Origin: Clostridiales bacterium
GTDB taxonomy: Bacteria; Bacillota; Clostridia; Oscillospirales; Oscillospiraceae
Reading direction: 5' to 3'
NCBI GenBank assembly: GCA_004558025.1
Contig: SFEG01000026.1
Location: 1 to 23,486, forward strand
DNA: 23,486 nt
Below the pieces are notes generated by a model. The model made no database searches. It was not told the DNA's origin and was given only the letters and a program-made list of their open reading frames with translations. This document shows positions 1 through 6,214 of the stretch, piece by piece; the stretch's first letter is position 1; every line of letters starts with the position of its first letter. Made by a program: the position numbers and the translations under genes.

Positions 1-8
1 TCTTCCAT
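1..8 (-). CDS. 5' end (first codons) of NUMOD1-like zinc-ribbon protein, split by the linearisation point
   Basis: The ATG is on the minus strand at 8-6, followed by GAA and the first two bases of a second GAA. The third base of that codon is the last base of the window (23486). Reading on from there is in frame with the gene at 23207-23486 and gives a 95-residue protein beginning MEETYQSIAAAARA. This entry is the missing start of that gene, and it only makes sense if the molecule is circular. Confidence 0.8.
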
Positions 9-20
9 GCTTCACCTCCT
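9..20 (-). promoter_or_regulatory. Ribosome binding site that decides the start of the split NUMOD1-like gene
   Basis: The minus strand reads AGGAGGTGAAGC directly before the ATG at 8-6. This is a full Shine-Dalgarno match with about 6 nt spacing. It has no use unless the right end of the window follows the left end, so it is the main evidence that the sequence is circular. Confidence 0.8.
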
Positions 21-59
21 AGAGCCGCCAGCGCGATACTGCCTAGGTACGCAATCAAA

Positions 60-612
60 AGGGGCTATACACATTTCCTTATGACACGGCAGTACCGCGT
101 TCGCGGTTCTATAAGTGCGCCCCAGCGCCATGCGGTACGTATCCTGATTTGCTTATAGGCGGACTGAGAACTAATCGAGATTTACGATGACTTGATTAGC
201 GGATACGCACCACGTGACGCTGGGGCGTGATTCGGGTTTACGGTATGGGAACGTAAGCCCGAATACCGTTAAAGCCGCGTGGGATACGCGGTCATTTCCT
301 ACCGCGCTACGGCTCTCCACGCTTACCGCCAGCCCGTGGGCTGGAATCATTGTTTCGCCTAGCCAGCTCCGGCTAGACTCGCGCGTTGGCGCTCCCTCCC
401 GACTGTTCGCCCGCCCGCGCTCGTTGACCCTCGCAAGGGGCGTTCTTGGCTCGGCTAGCAGTGGAGGGTATGCGGTTCTCAAGGGGCGCTATCTCCCTTT
501 GCGTCCCGCTCGCACCGTACTGGCGAGTGTGGTTGGCCCGATCGCAGGAGGCATGTTCACGTAGAGAGGTTCGTGATTCGCCAGTGCGGCGCGTGCGAAA
601 CGCATGTTTGAT
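60..612. ncRNA. Candidate large structured RNA (or structured DNA element), about 550 nt
   Basis: No convincing gene lies here, but inverted repeats fill the stretch. Visible helices: 94-99/102-107; a long stem 118-144/201-227 with only C/A mismatches (128/217, 133/212, 137/208), capped by 171-179/191-199; a pseudoknot-type pairing 109-115/152-158; 230-242/252-264 (13 bp); 275-280/286-291; a closing stem 301-305/472-476 plus 313-320/461-468 around hairpins 329-334/339-344, 359-364/371-376, 381-384/389-392 and 428-431/436-439; 481-485/495-499; 507-513/523-529. The strand is unsettled. Wobbles at 131/214, 177/193, 237/257, 314/467 and 508/528 favour plus. The three mismatches in the long stem become G-U only on minus, and leftward early transcription would read minus. 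Size, complexity and phage context recall ROOL and GOLLD RNAs, but I cannot match it to any family. A replication origin is the main alternative. Confidence 0.6.
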
Positions 613-618
613 AAATCA

Positions 619-648
619 ATCTTCCGTTAAACGGAATGTCTTAGTCAA
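619..648 (-). promoter_or_regulatory. Possible repressor-controlled leftward promoter with palindromic operator (O1)
   Basis: The perfect palindrome arms TTCCGTT (622-628) and AACGGAA (630-636) share the motif ACATTCCGTT with the operators at 896-907 and 959-967. On the minus strand a TTGACT (648-643) lies 18 bp before GAAGAT (624-619), so the operator would fall between -35 and -10, as in the early promoter at 885-913. The -10 is weak (3 of 6). The -35 overlaps the stop codon of the Cro-like gene. If real, it would drive leftward transcription of the structured element only when the repressor is absent. Confidence 0.45.
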
Positions 649-862
649 AAAAAATACCGTTGACGGCATCCTTTAGAAGTCCGCGCCCGTTTTCATCGAG
701 CGCAGAATAAAGGCCGTGCAGCTCATTCAGACGGAACTCTGTCGGCTGCTTCTCACGCAAAACATAAGTTTGTCGCGTGATTCCGCAGCTATTAGCTGCA
801 TCGTCCAAAGTAAGGCCACTTGCGCGGCGTGCTGCGGAAAACTTCTTGTCGTCGAAAATCAT
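641..862 (-). CDS. Small Cro-like HTH protein
   Basis: A 73-residue protein, MIFDDKKFSAARRASGLTLD onward, with one XRE-type helix-turn-helix at about residues 6-45: the segment around AANSCGITRQTYVLRE has the scanning and recognition helix pattern. The start at 862 is chosen because AGGAGGTGAGCAC lies just before that ATG. A longer reading from 913 lacks a ribosome site and would run over the promoter. It is divergent from the CI-like repressor and shares its operator region, the usual position of Cro. Its last codons carry an eight-T run on the minus strand after a weak inverted repeat, and an operator-like palindrome follows its stop. Likely role: binding the same operators to favour lytic growth (inference). 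An excisionase or other small regulator is possible. Confidence 0.8.
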   Translation of the reverse strand: MIFDDKKFSAARRASGLTLDDAANSCGITRQTYVLREKQPTEFRLNELHGLYSALDENGRGLLKDAVNGIFFD

Positions 863-884
863 GTGCTCACCTCCTTGGCTCAAT

Positions 885-913
885 ACTGTAAACCGACATT
901 CCGTTAAAAGCAA
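885..913 (-). promoter_or_regulatory. Leftward early promoter of the Cro-like gene with operator O2 in its spacer
   Basis: On the minus strand TTGCTT (913-908) and TACAGT (890-885) are separated by exactly 17 bp. The spacer contains the operator motif read on plus as ACATTCCGTTAA (896-907). The Shine-Dalgarno of the Cro-like gene follows at 865-875. Repressor bound here would cover the promoter. Confidence 0.6.
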
Positions 914-921
914 TATATTTT

Positions 922-951
922 TTGGAAAAAGGAACTTACATTTTGTAAAAT
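922..951 (+). promoter_or_regulatory. Rightward promoter of the repressor gene
   Basis: TTGGAA (922-927) and TAAAAT (946-951) are 18 bp apart. The palindrome TTACATTTTGTAA (936-948) overlaps spacer and -10. The expected start of transcription is about 958, next to the operator at 959-967, which suggests autoregulation. The box matches are moderate. Confidence 0.5.
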
Positions 952-970
952 AGAACTCACATTCCGTCTA
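932..970 (+). promoter_or_regulatory. Tandem operators O3 and O4 in the divergent lysogeny promoter region
   Basis: Two 16-bp direct repeats start at 932 (GAACTTACATTTTGTA) and 953 (GAACTCACATTCCGTC), exactly 21 bp, two helical turns, apart. With O2 (896-907) and O1 (622-640) they share ACATTYYGT. The spacing suits cooperative dimer binding by the repressor (inference). Confidence 0.6.
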
Positions 971-989
971 TACAGACTAAGGAGCTGAA

Positions 990-1649
990 ATGGGACTGGC
1001 TGAGAATCTTGACGCGCTGTTAGTTAAGTTCGACATAACTCAAGAAGCGCTCGCACGTATCGCTGGCTGTTCCCCTTCTTCGGTGCATAGGTGGAGACAT
1101 GGAGCGCAGATGCGTTCTGATTATCTGCGCCGCATCTGTGACGCTTTTGATCTGAACGAGGACGATTTGCTTTCAGATAAGTACGGCCTTGCCGCAAAGG
1201 AACACGGGCGCGTACCAGACGGAGCTATCAAACCTTACGCTTCTGAACCCGCCTACGCTCCCCTATTAGGCCGAGTCCACGCTGGAGAAGCCCAGGAGCC
1301 TGATGTATTGCAAGATGCAATACCCGTGCCATACGAGATAATCAAGCGCCACCCGCAGGGCTACTTCCTGCAGGTTGAGGGCGACTGCATGGATAACGTC
1401 TATCCCGAGGGCTGCTATATCCTCATAGACCCCGAGCAGCGCCCATCAAACGGCTCTATAGCGGTCGTTAGCATTGATGGAGCGGACTATGTAATGCGCC
1501 GCCTATATCGAGGTGCTAACACGCTGATACTGTCCCCTGATTCGCATAACACAGAACACGAGGACATGGTATTTGCCGCCACCACCGAGCACACGGTGGA
1601 GTTCCACGGCACAGTCGTTTGGTTTCAAGCGTCAAAGGATATGGAGTAA
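990..1649 (+). CDS. CI/LexA-like phage repressor with S24-type C-terminal domain and altered catalytic dyad
   Basis: A 219-residue repressor of lysogeny. Residues 1-62 form an XRE helix-turn-helix (TQEALARIAGCSPSSVHRW). Residues 92-215 look like the LexA/CI S24 dimerisation and self-cleavage domain. The Ala-Gly cleavage pair is present (A98-G99 in RVHAGE). Counting with LexA spacing, the serine falls on Cys133 (EGDCMDN) and the lysine on Arg170 (VMRRL). Self-cleavage may therefore be lost, use Cys, or be replaced by another induction route. The start is fixed by AAGGAG six bases before the ATG. It is probably co-transcribed with the integrase and is flanked upstream by repeated operators. Repressor role: high confidence. 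Loss of Ser/Lys chemistry: read directly from the sequence, with the consequence inferred. Confidence 0.9.
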   Translation: MGLAENLDALLVKFDITQEALARIAGCSPSSVHRWRHGAQMRSDYLRRICDAFDLNEDDLLSDKYGLAAKEHGRVPDGAIKPYASEPAYAPLLGRVHAGEAQEPDVLQDAIPVPYEIIKRHPQGYFLQVEGDCMDNVYPEGCYILIDPEQRPSNGSIAVVSIDGADYVMRRLYRGANTLILSPDSHNTEHEDMVFAATTEHTVEFHGTVVWFQASKDME

Positions 1650-1659
1650 GCCAAGACAC

Positions 1660-1700
1660 AAAAAAGGCGCCCCACCAACCAGCCAAGACCAGTGGAGCGC
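1660..1700 (-). terminator. Leftward intrinsic terminator between integrase and repressor
   Basis: Arms GCGCCCCAC (1667-1675) and GTGGAGCGC (1692-1700) pair with one C/A mismatch that becomes G-U on the minus strand. Reading leftward, the hairpin is followed by six T (1665-1660). It would stop antisense transcription running from the late operon into the repressor gene. It does not look like a rightward terminator, as no T run follows on plus. Confidence 0.6.
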
Positions 1701-1760
1701 AAACAATCCCATCCAGGTTGCTAGAGTCGGCTATGCCTGACAGGAGGGACTTTTTTAATT

Positions 1761-2891
1761 ATGCCACGTTCATCATGGGGAACCAAAACCAAAATCGACA
1801 AGAACAAATGGCGCATCAGGTGGTGCGAGTGGGACGGGCTCAATCGCGTACGCAGATCTAAAACGCTCTATCCCTGCACCTCGCGTGAAGCTGACGATGA
1901 GTTGCGCCGCCTTTGGCAACTCCACCATCTGCCGCCAAATGAGCGCGTAGTTCCGTGCCCCACGTTCGCACAATGCTGGGACGAATGGTATTTCCCACAG
2001 CTGGAAAAGCAGCTTGAGACTGGCGATATGTCGCGCAGCACATTCGTCAACTACCGTAGCGCATGGAGGTCTAAGGTCTCGCCGAAATGGGCGAACGTTG
2101 CCATGAATAATGTGCGAGTTGAAGAGTACCAGCGTTGGTTGGACAAGTTTACCGCAGCGCAGGCTCACGTCTCGCACATTATCGTTCTCAACCTCGTCAA
2201 CTGTGCAAGGCTTCATGACGTGGACGGCATTTCTTTTATCGATGCAAAATACAAAATGCCGCGCGAAAAGAAAAGCTCATGCGACAGCGGACTAGAAGTC
2301 TACACGGTAGCCGAAATCGACAGCATCATTGAATCGTTGCGAGGTAGTCGCATCGAGGGCGTAGTGATTCTAATGGCTAAAGGCTCATGCCGTGTCGGCG
2401 AAGCAGCAGCGGCGGCGGTAAAAGACATTACGTTTGATGAATACAATGGTCGCACGTACGCCGTCTACGACCTTTATCACCAGTATTCTCAGAACAACAG
2501 CTTTGAGCCGCTTAAGACGGCAGAAAGCCGCCGTGCAATCATCATCCCGCCGCCGTGGAGCTTGCGGCTCGCCGAGATAGCAAAGCAGCGCACAGAAGAC
2601 CAAGAGCTATACATCTGTGACAAAGGCATGGGAATGCCAATGGATCGCAAGAGGATTACAGGTGAATGGCTCAGCTATTACAGGAATGGAACGATTGATT
2701 TGCGCTACTTGACCATGACCAAGTTGCGCAACTCATGGGCAACCGCGATGCTTTGGAAGTACGGTATTCCCGCACAGATGGTGGACAAAATGATGGGACA
2801 TGCCGCGAAAAATATTCTCGGCAAACACTACGACCGCCCCGACAAAGAACTGTTCATCGAGACGGTCGATAAGGCTTACTTCGGAAATTAG
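1761..2891 (+). CDS. int: Tyrosine recombinase, phage integrase
   Basis: A 376-residue integrase for site-specific integration and, with a directionality factor, excision. The N-terminal arm-binding part is about residues 1-60, the SAM-like core-binding domain about 65-165, and the catalytic domain about 180-370. Active-site residues visible: Arg211 (SCRVGEA), Lys252 (PLKTAESRR), Arg323 (TKLRNSW), His347 (MMGHAAK) and nucleophile Tyr357 (GKHYDRP). The first position of the HxxR box is Thr320 instead of His, which is unusual. AGGAGG at 1742-1747 is a rather distant ribosome site (13 nt). It lies downstream of the repressor on the same strand, and the probable attP region follows it. Its length is normal for the family and it looks intact. 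Confidence 0.93.
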   Translation: MPRSSWGTKTKIDKNKWRIRWCEWDGLNRVRRSKTLYPCTSREADDELRRLWQLHHLPPNERVVPCPTFAQCWDEWYFPQLEKQLETGDMSRSTFVNYRSAWRSKVSPKWANVAMNNVRVEEYQRWLDKFTAAQAHVSHIIVLNLVNCARLHDVDGISFIDAKYKMPREKKSSCDSGLEVYTVAEIDSIIESLRGSRIEGVVILMAKGSCRVGEAAAAAVKDITFDEYNGRTYAVYDLYHQYSQNNSFEPLKTAESRRAIIIPPPWSLRLAEIAKQRTEDQELYICDKGMGMPMDRKRITGEWLSYYRNGTIDLRYLTMTKLRNSWATAMLWKYGIPAQMVDKMMGHAAKNILGKHYDRPDKELFIETVDKAYFGN

Positions 2892-3068
2892 TTAGGTACC
2901 CGTAAGGACAAATTAGGACGCAAAACCTTTATGCAAGCGTTCTACCTGCGTGTTTGTTAAAATGCCCTAGTCCTCGGCGAAGTAGTAGATAAGTGTTCTA
3001 TAGGTCTCCATTCTCCATAGTAGTGCATATTTCAGAACTTATGGACTGAGTTAGGACGCGGACTGCGG
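2892..3068. other. Candidate attP region with repeated arm-type motifs
   Basis: A non-coding gap between the integrase and the end of the late operon, the usual place for attP. TTAGGACGC occurs at 2913-2921 and 3051-3059. Related sequences are GTTAGGTAC (2891-2899), GTAAGGACA (2902-2910) and the inverted CCTAGTCC (2967-2974). Such repeats could be integrase arm sites around a core near 2965-3040. No tRNA-like sequence is visible, and the core cannot be placed without the bacterial att site. Confidence 0.45.
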
Positions 3069-3070
3069 CA

Positions 3071-3110
3071 AAACAAAAAATGCCCCTCCCCACCAGAAGG
3101 TGGAGAGGGG
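3071..3110 (-). terminator. Terminator of the late operon
   Basis: CCCCTCCCCACC (3083-3094) pairs with GGTGGAGAGGGG (3099-3110) around a 4-nt loop. The single C/A mismatch is G-U on the minus strand. The hairpin is followed leftward by TTTTTTGTTTT (3080-3070). It lies 22 bp past the endolysin stop and closes the leftward late transcript. Confidence 0.9.
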
Positions 3111-3132
3111 TTATAAGCGACGAATGTTTTTA

Positions 3133-4194
3133 TTAGTAGGGGTTGCCGTCAGTGATGCACACCTGGAGTCGGTCGAGCGGCTCGCCGTACATGCCCGCGA
3201 AGTCATCGCCACCGTAGGTTGAGCCATCGTCACAGACGGTTCCGAGCCATCCTGCGCGCGCGGTGGTCTGCGAGCGGTACCACGCCTGCTTGTATTCCTC
3301 GCCGCCCGGGGTCATGTAGTACATGCGCACGCCGTCGATGGTATGGCCGGCGATGCCGGCGCAGCCGTTGACGGTATCGTTGCGGTCGCCCTTGGTCACG
3401 TAGGGCAACCATCCGTCCTCGATGGTATGCACCTGGTACTTCAGCGTGCCGCGGTCGACGCGTGCGCACAGCAGGTCGTGCTGGCGGCACGGGTAGCCCG
3501 CGAAGCCGTTTTCACCGGAGCCGAAGTCCGTCACCTCGTCCAGCCAGCCACCGCCCTTGAGATGGAGGGAGTAGTGGACGGGGACGCGCTTGCCAGATGC
3601 CTTTGAGAAGCCGCCAGATGCCGCCTGAGCGGGCTTTGCCGCTGCGGGCTTGGCGGTGGAGGGGGCGGGCGCCTTGCCGCCCTTCATCGCGTCGTACCAC
3701 GCCTGCGCGCGCTGCATGTAGTGGTCGCGCTGGGATCCGGCCAGCTCGCCGGGGCATGCCGTGCTCGACCAATAGCGGTGCGGGAAGACGTTCTTGCACC
3801 ACTCTGGACGGCCTAACTTGTAATACAGGCACAGAGCCGCGACCAGATGAGCTCCGCTTTCGATTGCTTTCTCGTGAACCGTCCACGGGCCGCGTGCGCT
3901 GTTGGCGTGCTCGATGCTGATGGTGGTGTCGTTGCCGCGCCCAGTTCCGATTCCGTCGCCGCAGGCCCATGCGCGGTCGGTGTCGTTGACATGCTGCGTT
4001 ATGTAGCCGTTGCGGTCGACGCAGTAATGAGCAGAGGTCCCCGCGCCGCGCCAGATGCCGTTGCACTGGTCGCCGGTGAGGTCGCCAGCCATATGATGGA
4101 TGGTCACGCCCTTGATGCCGTACGGACGTCCTGCGCTGAAGTTGCAGCCGAGGAGCTTGTACTCGTCCGGCTGAACGTTTGCAAAGTCTGCCAT
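3133..4194 (-). CDS. Endolysin: N-acetylmuramoyl-L-alanine amidase with C-terminal wall-binding-like region
   Basis: 353 residues. Residues 20-165 form an Amidase_2 (PGRP-like) zinc amidase, which cuts the bond between muramic acid and the peptide stem to lyse the host at the end of infection. Zinc-ligand candidates are His33/34 (TIHHMAG), His139 (FPHRYW) and Cys147 (TACPGE), with Glu95 in ISIEHAN. A linker rich in Ala, Pro and Lys (172-195) leads to a Gly/Trp-rich region (205-353) with repeated GGW/DGW/AGW-L motifs, probably binding cell wall. The start is supported by AAGGAGG before the ATG. The holin reading frame ends on it as TAATG, so the two are translationally coupled. There is no signal peptide, so release depends on a holin. 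Confidence 0.92.
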   Translation of the reverse strand: MADFANVQPDEYKLLGCNFSAGRPYGIKGVTIHHMAGDLTGDQCNGIWRGAGTSAHYCVDRNGYITQHVNDTDRAWACGDGIGTGRGNDTTISIEHANSARGPWTVHEKAIESGAHLVAALCLYYKLGRPEWCKNVFPHRYWSSTACPGELAGSQRDHYMQRAQAWYDAMKGGKAPAPSTAKPAAAKPAQAASGGFSKASGKRVPVHYSLHLKGGGWLDEVTDFGSGENGFAGYPCRQHDLLCARVDRGTLKYQVHTIEDGWLPYVTKGDRNDTVNGCAGIAGHTIDGVRMYYMTPGGEEYKQAWYRSQTTARAGWLGTVCDDGSTYGGDDFAGMYGEPLDRLQVCITDGNPY

Positions 4195-4444
4195 TAGTCC
4201 TCCTTAACCTCGCCGAGCGCCAGAAGCGCGTCGAGCCATTTGTCGGTAACGCCAACGGTCTTGAAGGCCGCATATGCCACCTGAACGCCGCCAACGGCTG
4301 CAAAAATGGACGTCACCCACGCCGATGCATCGTGGCAATCCAGCGTGCCACGTTGCCTGTCATTGCCTTCGTCTTAATTGCCTGAACGATATACGGCACT
4401 ACAAGCACCGTGCATACCGTTAGGACAGCCTGAATATCATTCAT
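4194..4444 (-). pseudogene. Frameshifted holin-like small membrane protein
   Basis: From ATG at 4444 (AGGAG eight bases before) the frame reads MNDIQAVLTVCTVLVVPYIV and continues to GNVARWIAT. It then leaves frame and stops at 4315-4313 after 43 residues. The next frame continues at once with DASAWVTSIFAAVGGVQVAY and ends GEVKED, with a TAA that overlaps the endolysin ATG as TAATG. Restoring one base near 4328-4332 (a G in an ACGAT context) gives one 83-residue protein with two hydrophobic segments, typical of a holin. It could be a true mutation, an assembly or sequencing error, or less likely programmed frameshifting (no slippery site seen). The position just before the endolysin and after another membrane protein supports a lysis role. 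Confidence 0.75.
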
Positions 4445-4455
4445 TCGTTTTGCTC

Positions 4456-4869
4456 CTATCTGCCTGATTCCCTTCTGTAAATCAGGTCAACACGGTCACA
4501 GATGTGGTCAACTTTCTCAGCCATTCCTTGGCTTCTCGCCTGACTGTGCGCCAAGTCTGCGTGAAGAACCTCGTTGGATGTGACGACCGACTCCATGAGG
4601 GTCTTCATCCCCTCAATCAAGGTGTTGCTGCGCTCCATCTGCGCTGCAATGCGGCCCTCCATCTGCGAACGCTCACGGTCGCGCTGAGCACGCTCGTCCA
4701 CCTCGGCCTGCTTACGCTCCTCGCGCTTGAGGTCGATGTTCGCCTTGCGCTCGTTTTGGCGCTTGTATTCATCAAGAAATTGACGTCCAAAATAAAAGGC
4801 GATGAGCGCAAGTGCCGCGCCGCCGAGCCAACCAGGGCCATATGGCGCAAAGAGCTTTAGCACTTCCAT
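4456..4869 (-). CDS. Lysis-cassette membrane protein with one transmembrane segment and coiled coil
   Basis: 137 residues. One hydrophobic helix lies near the N-terminus (WLGGAALALIAFYFG, about residues 14-28), followed by a long charged stretch rich in Lys, Arg, Glu and Gln (about 30-130) that would form a coiled coil. GGAGGTGAGTAG precedes the ATG. It sits directly upstream of the broken holin and the amidase, so it is probably a second holin, an XhlA/BhlA-like partner or a holin regulator. No domain is recognised with certainty. If the downstream holin is really broken, this protein might carry the lysis-timing role alone. Confidence 0.7.
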   Translation of the reverse strand: MEVLKLFAPYGPGWLGGAALALIAFYFGRQFLDEYKRQNERKANIDLKREERKQAEVDERAQRDRERSQMEGRIAAQMERSNTLIEGMKTLMESVVTSNEVLHADLAHSQARSQGMAEKVDHICDRVDLIYRRESGR

Positions 4870-5012
4870 CTACTCACCTCCACTCCTATGCCATATTGCT
4901 TACGCGAGTATCGATGTACCGTCCCCCGCGTCTTGAATGCAAAAATCCCAGACGAAACGCGGCGGGCTACCATGCGAAACGTCTGGTATTTTCGAGAGAT
5001 TGGATTGTCAAA

Positions 5013-5150
5013 ATGCTGTTTTCCGAGGCCGCCACCGAGTACATGGCAGACAAGCGCAAGAGGCTGCGGGCCACGACGCTCGAGGGCTACGAGAGCGCCC
5101 TGAGGTGCCACGTCCTGCCCGCCTGGGGTCAGCGATATCTACGGCACCAC
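5013..5150 (+). pseudogene. Remnant of a second tyrosine recombinase (core-binding domain only), inverted in the late operon
   Basis: The plus strand from ATG 5013 reads MLFSEAATEYMADKRKRL, continues RATTLEGYESAL and ends about LPAWGQRY. This is the start of the SAM-like core-binding domain of integrases (pattern FxEAAxEYLxxKxxxLxxTTLxGYxxxLxxHVLPxWG). The similarity stops near 5140, where the stop of the tail protein on the other strand begins, so about 45 of some 380 residues remain. It is not similar in sequence to the integrase at 1761-2891. Upstream, CCAGACG (4948-4954) and CGTCTGG (4979-4985) form an inverted repeat. It lies opposite to its neighbours and is probably a scar of recombination with another element. 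The rest of 4870-5150 shows no gene. Confidence 0.6.
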
Positions 5151-5969
5151 CTAGAGGTTGACGGCCATGCAGATGGACGTCATATTCCTGTCGCCTTGCG
5201 GGCTACCGCCCATCGAGACATTGAACGAGTACTTGGTCCCCGCCTTCGCACCCCTGAAGACACCCCATGACGTGAGCTGATGGAACTCCGTATCGCCGCC
5301 AGAGAACTTGCCGACGTGCTTCGAGATGGCTTCAAGCTGTGTGCAATCCACGCCCATCGTCACGGTACCGCCTGCGTATCCCCACACGCCAGAAGCCGTG
5401 CATAGCACGAACACATCGCAGTCAGTCTTAGGAGTGAACGTGGCGATCCAGTCGTTAGCCACGATGTATTTCTCGCTGTGAACCTCGGTGTGGGATACGG
5501 AATCACGAAGTGTCGCTAGCGATGTCAGGACAGAGAACATCTGCACCGGCTCGCCCACGCTGATTCCATCCAGCGGAACGCGCCACAGCTTCAAGTCGTT
5601 CGCAGTCACCTCTGGGTCTGCGGCGGTGCCCGTCGTGGGCGTGCCCTTGATTACGACCGGCGTGATGGACTCGATGCCATCGCTGGTCTTCGCGTAGCGG
5701 GCCACGACGAGGTCGTTGCGCTTCTGGCCCTGCGTGCCACTCTGGATTGTCAGGTTCGTCGCCGCCTGGTTCCAGAAGCGCTTGCCGCCGACCATGCCAA
5801 CGCCGGTGCCGAGCGTAGCGGTGTTCGCATTGGTCATCGTCAGCTTGAAGTTGTCGCCGTAATTGAGCACGCAATTCGACTCGCCGATGGTTGCAATGTT
5901 GAGCGCCGACAGGTCATCCGAGCTGATGTGCTTGGTTCCAGTCATGCCGTCAACTATCTCGAATGCCAT
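5151..5969 (-). CDS. Tail tip / receptor-binding-like structural protein
   Basis: 272 residues with no clear catalytic motif. The N-terminal half (about 1-150, with GTKHISSDDLSALN and FWNQAATNLTI) resembles the base-plate or upper-fibre parts of siphophage receptor-binding proteins. The C-terminal half is Gly- and Thr-rich and predicted to be beta. It is the last tail gene before the lysis cassette, the usual location for the host-range protein. AAGGAGC lies six bases before the ATG at 5969. The 3' end abuts the integrase remnant, so its C-terminus may have been exchanged in that event (inference). The receptor cannot be named. Confidence 0.65.
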   Translation of the reverse strand: MAFEIVDGMTGTKHISSDDLSALNIATIGESNCVLNYGDNFKLTMTNANTATLGTGVGMVGGKRFWNQAATNLTIQSGTQGQKRNDLVVARYAKTSDGIESITPVVIKGTPTTGTAADPEVTANDLKLWRVPLDGISVGEPVQMFSVLTSLATLRDSVSHTEVHSEKYIVANDWIATFTPKTDCDVFVLCTASGVWGYAGGTVTMGVDCTQLEAISKHVGKFSGGDTEFHQLTSWGVFRGAKAGTKYSFNVSMGGSPQGDRNMTSICMAVNL

Positions 5970-5970
5970 G

Positions 5971-6204
5971 CTACTGCTCCTTCGCGTTGCTCATGAACTG
6001 CTGGAACTCGCCGTCGTGCTTGGCGGCGAGCTTCTTGTACTCGTCGGTACACGATTTGCACAGCAGGCGTGTAGCCTTGCTGCCGTACTGGTCGAAGCGC
6101 TCAACATCGCGCCAGTCGTTCGCTGCGGCGCTGTTTGCCGCCAGATAAGCATCAGCGCCGCAGCGGTCGCAGACGTAGTGGGTGTAATTATCGGTCTTTG
6201 CCAT
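5971..6204 (-). CDS. Small zinc-ribbon protein in tail/lysis region
   Basis: 77 residues with two Cys pairs, CDRCG (about 12-16) and CKSC (about 49-52), arranged as a four-cysteine zinc site. AGGAGGTC precedes the ATG at 6204. The gene lies between the Gp37-like tail protein and the receptor-binding-like protein, and its stop is one base from the next ATG, so it is co-transcribed. The function is unknown. It could be a minor tail component or a small regulator expressed late. Confidence 0.75.
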   Translation of the reverse strand: MAKTDNYTHYVCDRCGADAYLAANSAAANDWRDVERFDQYGSKATRLLCKSCTDEYKKLAAKHDGEFQQFMSNAKEQ

Positions 6205-6214
6205 ATTTGACCTC

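Noticed and set aside
171..564. Overlapping ORFs of 103 and 116 codons on both strands in the structured region
   Set aside because: No ribosome sites, low-complexity Arg/Ser/Pro composition, and they run through perfect hairpins. Open frames on both strands at once are what a GC-rich structured RNA gives by chance.
1741..1775. Rightward terminator before the integrase (T run at 1750-1756)
   Set aside because: The T run follows the ribosome site and no adjacent stable hairpin precedes it. It is simply the A/T-rich leader of the integrase gene.
3512..4303. 263-codon minus-strand ORF
   Set aside because: It is Arg-rich and out of frame across the amidase gene, which has clear catalytic motifs in the other frame.
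4812..5270. Whole 152-codon plus ORF as an integrase gene
   Set aside because: Only about 45 codons (5013-5145) resemble a recombinase. The rest overlaps neighbouring genes antisense, so only a remnant is annotated.
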